Shown here piece after piece: positions 29,797 through 34,591 of a stretch of 34,591 bases of DNA (its first letter is position 1; every line of letters begins with the position of its first letter). The notes under the pieces are model-generated. The model saw nothing but the letters and a program-made list of their open reading frames with translations, ran no database searches and was not told the origin of the DNA. The stretch is taken from assembly GCA_913031205.1 (NCBI GenBank), contig CAJWEM010000011.1:1-34591 (forward strand), given 5' to 3'. The DNA is from an uncultured Gammaproteobacteria bacterium. GTDB taxonomy: Bacteria > Pseudomonadota > Gammaproteobacteria > Poriferisulfidales > GCA-002705445. The translations under genes were made by a program, and so were the position numbers.

Positions 29797-30258
29797 TTAC
29801 TCAATTACAAATAAAACCTGATTGAATTCTACTGGTTGAGCGTTTTCAACAAGAATTGCTTTTACCTCACCTGATTTGTCTGATTCAATTTGATTTAACA
29901 TCTTCATAGCTTCAATTATACAGAGAACATCTCCTTTTTTTACTACGTCACCGACATTAACAAAAGGTTTTGATCCAGGTGAAGGTGCTTCATAAAAAGT
30001 TCCTACCATGGGTGATTTTATTTCATGACCAGAAACCTCAGAAATACTGTTATCAGTCGGAGGAGATTCTTTTGAAGTAGAGATTCTTTGCGGCAGATCT
30101 TGAGTTTGTATTTGAGGTGCTTGTTGAGCAATATTTTCAGTAATTACACTTGACGATTTACTCAATCTAATAGATTCTTCGCCTTCAATTACCTCAAGTT
30201 CAGACAAAGAAGATTCTTCAAGCATTTCCATTAATTTTTTTACTTTTCTAATATCCAT
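29797..30258 (-). CDS. accB: biotin carboxyl carrier protein
   Basis: C-terminal [19 protein letters not shown] biotinyl domain; [34 protein letters not shown]. Confidence 0.97.
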   Translation of the reverse strand: MDIRKVKKLMEMLEESSLSELEVIEGEESIRLSKSSSVITENIAQQAPQIQTQDLPQRISTSKESPPTDNSISEVSGHEIKSPMVGTFYEAPSPGSKPFVNVGDVVKKGDVLCIIEAMKMLNQIESDKSGEVKAILVENAQPVEFNQVLFVIE

Positions 30259-30260
30259 TT

Positions 30261-30707
30261 TTACTTCCCATGCTTCAAAATATTGTAAGCTGACATTAAA
30301 GCTAGTTCATAACCAAAAATTCCATGTCCTGATATCACTCCAACAGCAATATCTGAAAGGTAAGATTTTTTTCTAAAATCTTCTCTAGCAAATACGTTTG
30401 ATATATGAATTTCAATAAAAGGAATTGATACACCTAATAATGCATCGCGAAGTGCAATACTTGTATGTGTAAATGCTCCCGGATTAAATATAATAAAATC
30501 CATTTTTTCACTTTTCGCCCTATGAATTTCGTCAATTAACTCAGCTTCTGAATTAAATTGCTGATGACTAAGATTTACTTTAATTTCTGAGGCAACTGCA
30601 TCCAAGCTTGAGGAAATGTCTGTCAACGACTCATAACCATAGATTTCAGGCTCTCTTTCGCCTAAAAGATTAAGGTTTGGACCATTTAAAACAAGTATAC
30701 TGCTCAT
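30261..30707 (-). CDS. aroQ: type II 3-dehydroquinate dehydratase
   Basis: [52 protein letters not shown]. Confidence 0.97.
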   Translation of the reverse strand: MSSILVLNGPNLNLLGEREPEIYGYESLTDISSSLDAVASEIKVNLSHQQFNSEAELIDEIHRAKSEKMDFIIFNPGAFTHTSIALRDALLGVSIPFIEIHISNVFAREDFRKKSYLSDIAVGVISGHGIFGYELALMSAYNILKHGK

Positions 30708-30771
30708 AAGTTCTTCTATTTTCGCTTATTTTCGTCGATATACAACAAAATACCATTAATTCAAAATTATA

Positions 30772-32343
30772 TCAATAATTATTGAGTTCCATTAGATGGC
30801 TATTAAAATCTTTGGAATTCATATAACCCTGAATGGTGAACCCTTGTATCTTTTTTCCTTCTTTATTGTAGAATTTGTATGCTGGTGGACCAATAATATT
30901 TAAATATTTTAGCAGTTCTTTATCGCTTTTTGTATTATTGGTAACATCTATTTTTATCAATTGATACTTTTTCAAAATCTTTTCGACAGACTCATCTTTA
31001 AACGTCTTCTGCTCCATTAGTTTACATTCTACGCACCAATCAGCATAAACATCTACAAGCTTTATTTTTCCATTAGATAAAGATAATTGAGATTTTAAAT
31101 CTTCAACATTTTTTGCTTCATAAAAAGTAATTTGAGACCTATCGCTATTAAAACTAAATATTGGAGTGATTCTATCAATGAATAATAATGCAACAATTAA
31201 GAGCAATCCTCCAATAAAATAATTAATATAAAGCATCCACTTTCCAGTTTTTGGAATGAATTTCCCCATGAATGTTCCATATGCTAAAAGAGGAATGCTC
31301 ATACCAATGCTTAAGCTTAAAAATAATATTCCTGTAACAACTGGGCCAGGGTTTTCAGAAGTAATATATATAAAAATTCCTGCAAGTGGTGGAGCAACAC
31401 AAGGGCCTACTATTAAAGCTGAAACAGATCCCATTATATAAGAACTCCCTAGTCTCCCATTGATATTTTTACCGAGACTATTTATCCAATTTTGGAATGA
31501 AGATGGAACTTTTATATCATATAAACCGAACATTGATAATGCTAGAAAAACTAAAATAGTTGAAAAAATTACTAGATAAATAGGATCTTGGAAAATGCTC
31601 TGTATATTATAGAAGTCAGATGAATATCCGATAAAAATTCCAACCAGCAGGTATATGCTACAAACTCCAAGAACATAATTTAACGATAGTAAAAATGGTC
31701 TTCTGGAATTACTTGAAGATTTCAAAATAATTCCGGATAAGATTGGAATCATTGGTAATACGCATGGAGTGAAAGAAAGTAACAATCCTAGTCCAACAAA
31801 CAATAATATATTTGTAAAAATATTATTACTAATTAGTTTTCCGTATATTATTTCCTGTTCAGAAACTTTTGTTGGAGAAAAGTTTTTGCTTGAATCATTG
31901 TATGGAAAAAGTGTTTTCTTTATAGGCGGATAGCATAAACCTTTATTTGCGCATCCTTGATATATAACAGACAAACTATCAATTGTCCCATCAGAGTAAA
32001 TTTTTAAAATGAAATTCTCTTCGTAAATTTCACTTTCTCCAAAAAATTCATCAAATTTTATTTTGGTTTTTGGGAAATTAATATCATCTATTCGTTTATC
32101 ATTAAGAAATACTTCTATTTTATCTTTATAAAGATAATATCCTTTCGCTATATTAAAACTTATGATGTGAGTTTTTGCTTGTTTTTCATTTGCAGAATTT
32201 TCTCTTAATAAAACAACAAAGGCTTCATCTACTTTTAAGAACGAATTATTACTATCATTTGAAAATTTACTCTCTGCAAAAGAGATATTATTGAAAATGA
32301 ATAAAAAAAAGATAAAACTTATGAAAACCTTAAAAGTTGGCAT
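30772..32343 (-). CDS. dsbD: thiol:disulfide interchange protein DsbD
   Basis: Signal peptide, N-terminal YQGCANKGLCYPP, membrane core LLSFTPCVLPMIPILSGII, C-terminal thioredoxin domain VDVYADWCVECKLME. Confidence 0.94.
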   Translation of the reverse strand: MPTFKVFISFIFFLFIFNNISFAESKFSNDSNNSFLKVDEAFVVLLRENSANEKQAKTHIISFNIAKGYYLYKDKIEVFLNDKRIDDINFPKTKIKFDEFFGESEIYEENFILKIYSDGTIDSLSVIYQGCANKGLCYPPIKKTLFPYNDSSKNFSPTKVSEQEIIYGKLISNNIFTNILLFVGLGLLLSFTPCVLPMIPILSGIILKSSSNSRRPFLLSLNYVLGVCSIYLLVGIFIGYSSDFYNIQSIFQDPIYLVIFSTILVFLALSMFGLYDIKVPSSFQNWINSLGKNINGRLGSSYIMGSVSALIVGPCVAPPLAGIFIYITSENPGPVVTGILFLSLSIGMSIPLLAYGTFMGKFIPKTGKWMLYINYFIGGLLLIVALLFIDRITPIFSFNSDRSQITFYEAKNVEDLKSQLSLSNGKIKLVDVYADWCVECKLMEQKTFKDESVEKILKKYQLIKIDVTNNTKSDKELLKYLNIIGPPAYKFYNKEGKKIQGFTIQGYMNSKDFNSHLMELNNY

Positions 32344-32345
32344 GA

Positions 32346-33830
32346 TTAGTATATCAATTTAACCAAACTTCCCGCTGAAGGTTCTCCGGAAGGAAATTTG
32401 TTGTTAATAACTCGTAATCTGTTTTCAGCATGAGTTGTAAATGCAGTTTTTTTAGATAACTTTTTAAAGGTTTCTCCTTTTTTTACTTTATGTATGTGTA
32501 TCCTTTTTGGTTCGCCTAGTGCTTTCTCGTTAGCTTTCAACTTTCTTAAGGATTGAATTGTATCGTCAAAAGTTAAAACATTTTTAAAATAATCACTTCC
32601 TTTTTTTGTAGTTGCAATAAACTGAAAAGCCTCTTTTTTATTCTTGTAAAGAATTGCAACTCTGCATTTATGAGCGTTGCCGAATGTTGTATCCATTTTA
32701 ACAGTTGCCGCATAACCTTTATATTCTGAAGACTTGATCTCCCTGCCTTGTTGCAAGTCGTCTCCATACAGCCTTGACATAAGTTCTTTAGCAGATATCT
32801 TTCTATTTAAATCTCTCATTGTAAGCTCTATAAGAACTTCTCTGTCAGGCGTTGTTCCAAGTACAGCTGTTGGAAGATTTTCTATTTTCCAACCATCAGG
32901 AAATTTTAAGGTAAAATCTAAATCAGTATGATAGAAACTAGATCCTCTTGCGGAGCCTTGGCCTTCGCCTGGGCCAAAAGGAATTCTTTCAATGAGTCTT
33001 AAGTATTTCTCTTCATTATCATCCAATTTGGTTTCACTAATATTTTCCTTTGCAGCCTTAATAACTTCTTGTAATCTTTTATCATTATCAGGATGGGTTG
33101 CAAAAACTCCATGGTAAGCATACGGATCTCTGTTTTCTTCTTCTGCTAAAACCTTGTCAAATTCTTCTTGGTTTTTTAAAACCCCAATTACGTTTTGCAA
33201 AGCATCGGGGTCATAACCAACTTTAGCAATATATTCTGCACCTACTCTATCTGCTTCAAGTTCTGCTTCTCTGCCATAACCTCTTATTATCGCAGTTGAT
33301 GCTAATCTCCCAAGGTTAGCAAGATTTCTGTCCCCGATTACGATTCCAAAGATAGTTCCGAAAATATTTGCAACTTGGCTTTTTGAATACTGTTTTACAC
33401 CATGTTTAGCTGTAATATGTCCGAGTTCATGACCAAGAACTCCTGCCAATTCTGCTTCAGTTTTTAAATATGCTAGCATACCTCTAGTGATGTAGATGTA
33501 CCCTCCGGGCAAAGCAAAAGCATTTACTTGCGGGCTATCTAATAAAGTAAAATGATATATTAAATCATTTCTATGGCTTATTTCTGCAAGCTTTTCGCCC
33601 AATTCTACAATGTAATTTTGCAAAGGGGGATTAATATATGGGCTATATGCTTTCATAATTTGTTTATGAGAGCTTCTGCCAAGTTCAGTTTCTTCATCTT
33701 CCGACAAAAGAATTAAATCCTGCTCTCCTGTAACAGGATTTGTTGCACAAGACGCAAGAGAACCCGATACTGTCAAAAGAGCTGATTTTTTTAGGAATGA
33801 TCTTCTATCCATAACCTTAATATTGCACAA
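32346..33830 (-). CDS. M48 family metalloprotease (Loi-type), probable Tat-exported lipoprotein with LysM-like C-terminus
   Basis: GVLGHELGHITAKHG (HExxH), ELEADRVGAEY; N-terminus MDRRSFLKKSALLTVSGSLASC has a twin-arginine motif and lipobox (start likely at 33812); C-terminal IHKVKKGETFKKLSKKT...RVINN. Confidence 0.88.
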   Translation of the reverse strand: MCNIKVMDRRSFLKKSALLTVSGSLASCATNPVTGEQDLILLSEDEETELGRSSHKQIMKAYSPYINPPLQNYIVELGEKLAEISHRNDLIYHFTLLDSPQVNAFALPGGYIYITRGMLAYLKTEAELAGVLGHELGHITAKHGVKQYSKSQVANIFGTIFGIVIGDRNLANLGRLASTAIIRGYGREAELEADRVGAEYIAKVGYDPDALQNVIGVLKNQEEFDKVLAEEENRDPYAYHGVFATHPDNDKRLQEVIKAAKENISETKLDDNEEKYLRLIERIPFGPGEGQGSARGSSFYHTDLDFTLKFPDGWKIENLPTAVLGTTPDREVLIELTMRDLNRKISAKELMSRLYGDDLQQGREIKSSEYKGYAATVKMDTTFGNAHKCRVAILYKNKKEAFQFIATTKKGSDYFKNVLTFDDTIQSLRKLKANEKALGEPKRIHIHKVKKGETFKKLSKKTAFTTHAENRLRVINNKFPSGEPSAGSLVKLIY

Positions 33831-33865
33831 AAAATTCGTTAATATAAAGGGGAATTAGATTAAAT

Positions 33866-34111
33866 TTAGGTTTTGCTGTATCTTTTTTTGAATTTATCAA
33901 CTTGCCCAGCGGTATCAATCATTTTTTGTTTGCCGGTATAATAAGGGTGTGAAGCCGAGGAGATATCAAGGGTATAGTAGGGATAAGTCTCTCCATCTTC
34001 CCATTTTTTAGTTTGATCCGTCTTTAACGTTGATTTAATAAGGAAATATTTGTCCGCACCAACATCATGGAATAAAACTTCTCGGTATTCTGGGTGAATG
34101 TCTTTTTTCAT
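33866..34111 (-). CDS. rpmE2: 50S ribosomal protein L31 type B
   Basis: [32 protein letters not shown]...[27 protein letters not shown]; no zinc-binding cysteines. Confidence 0.93.
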   Translation of the reverse strand: MKKDIHPEYREVLFHDVGADKYFLIKSTLKTDQTKKWEDGETYPYYTLDISSASHPYYTGKQKMIDTAGQVDKFKKRYSKT

Positions 34112-34340
34112 AATTCCGTTATGTCAATTAAACGAGTGAGAGAGAATAATACATAAACCTTTTAAGAGCTACAAGTAAAAAAAGGGGAAATCAGCATATT
34201 AGCCTAAAAACGGCATTAAAATTGGCATAATTATCATTATTTGAAAGTATGTAGAGATATAATGAAGAAAACTTTGCGTGATCTTTGTAAAGATATTCTA
34301 GTTATTTTCTATAAATCACTGTTTTACTGAGGTATTTATT

Positions 34341-34375
34341 ATATCCACAAAAATTGTGGATAAGTCTGTGTAAAA
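34341..34375. promoter_or_regulatory. DnaA-box cluster (candidate oriC element)
   Basis: ATATCCACA (34341-34349, one mismatch to TTATCCACA) facing TGTGGATAA (34355-34363, exact consensus on minus strand); forms a 9-bp perfect palindrome TATCCACAA-AAA-TTGTGGATA; then TGTGTAAAA (34367-34375) fitting TTWTNCACA on minus strand. Confidence 0.65.
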
Positions 34376-34536
34376 ATCATATTTTTTTATATAAACTTCA
34401 AACATTCTTTCATCGCTATTAATTTGGTCATTTTTTGTACAATATAAGTGATTGAATTTAATAGTAAAAAATTCAAAAATTCTTATTAAGAAAAAAACTA
34501 AGAAAAAACGCTAAAAATATTGACAAAAATTTTATC

Positions 34537-34545
34537 TGTGAATAA
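34537..34545 (-). promoter_or_regulatory. Additional DnaA-box-like motif within a TTGACA-containing promoter-like region
   Basis: TGTGAATAA (reverse complement TTATTCACA, fits TTWTNCACA), just downstream of TTGACA at 34520-34525. Confidence 0.45.
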
Positions 34546-34591
34546 AAGCCCTTAGAATTCAGTATGTTTTTAAAAAATTACCAAAATTAAC

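Noticed and set aside
34263-34331. Plus-strand 22-aa ORF MKKTLRDLCKDILVIFYKSLFY superficially like a YidD N-terminus
   Set aside because: Too short, stops before any YidD motif, no convincing SD; treated as chance within the non-coding origin-like region.
1-34591. Search for CRISPR arrays, transposases, phage genes, tRNA/rRNA and defence modules
   Set aside because: No spaced direct repeats, transposase or integrase motifs, tRNA-like cloverleafs or recognisable defence domains seen by eye; the content is housekeeping. A tRNAscan or profile search would be needed to be certain.

Overview
The window is a densely packed, AT-rich core-genome segment. It is most likely from a streamlined marine-type gammaproteobacterium; this is inferred from the aroQ-accB-accC-fis-purH-purD and trxA-rho gene order plus very short intergenic gaps, and no taxonomy search was possible. 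Main blocks: (1) an aa3-type cytochrome c oxidase locus (SURF1 fragment, DUF2909-like protein, coxC, ctaG/cox11, a hidden 32-aa TM ORF, coxA, coxB, DUF2244 protein); (2) bioH-like and bioC; (3) plsY, then a tkt-gap-pgk-pyk-fba (class I) central carbon cluster; (4) a chorismatase (XanB2/FkbO/Hyg5-like), a small lipoprotein, rpmG/rpmB, folB and a folM-like pteridine reductase; (5) midA-like, uppP, cca, an NDUFA9-like SDR, a TPR protein and a YkuD L,D-transpeptidase; (6) trxA, rho, purD, purH, fis, accC, accB, aroQ, dsbD, an M48 peptidase and type B L31; (7) a 480-bp non-coding AT-rich right end with DnaA-box-like motifs, a candidate replication origin or DnaA-regulated promoter. I found no CRISPR array, transposon, prophage, tRNA, rRNA or recognisable defence system. 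The items most worth a second look are the DnaA-box cluster at the right edge, the chorismatase, the rho leader inverted repeats, the hidden small cox ORF, the paired C-terminal domains in the TPR/L,D-transpeptidase genes, and six convergent gene junctions with essentially no intergenic DNA.
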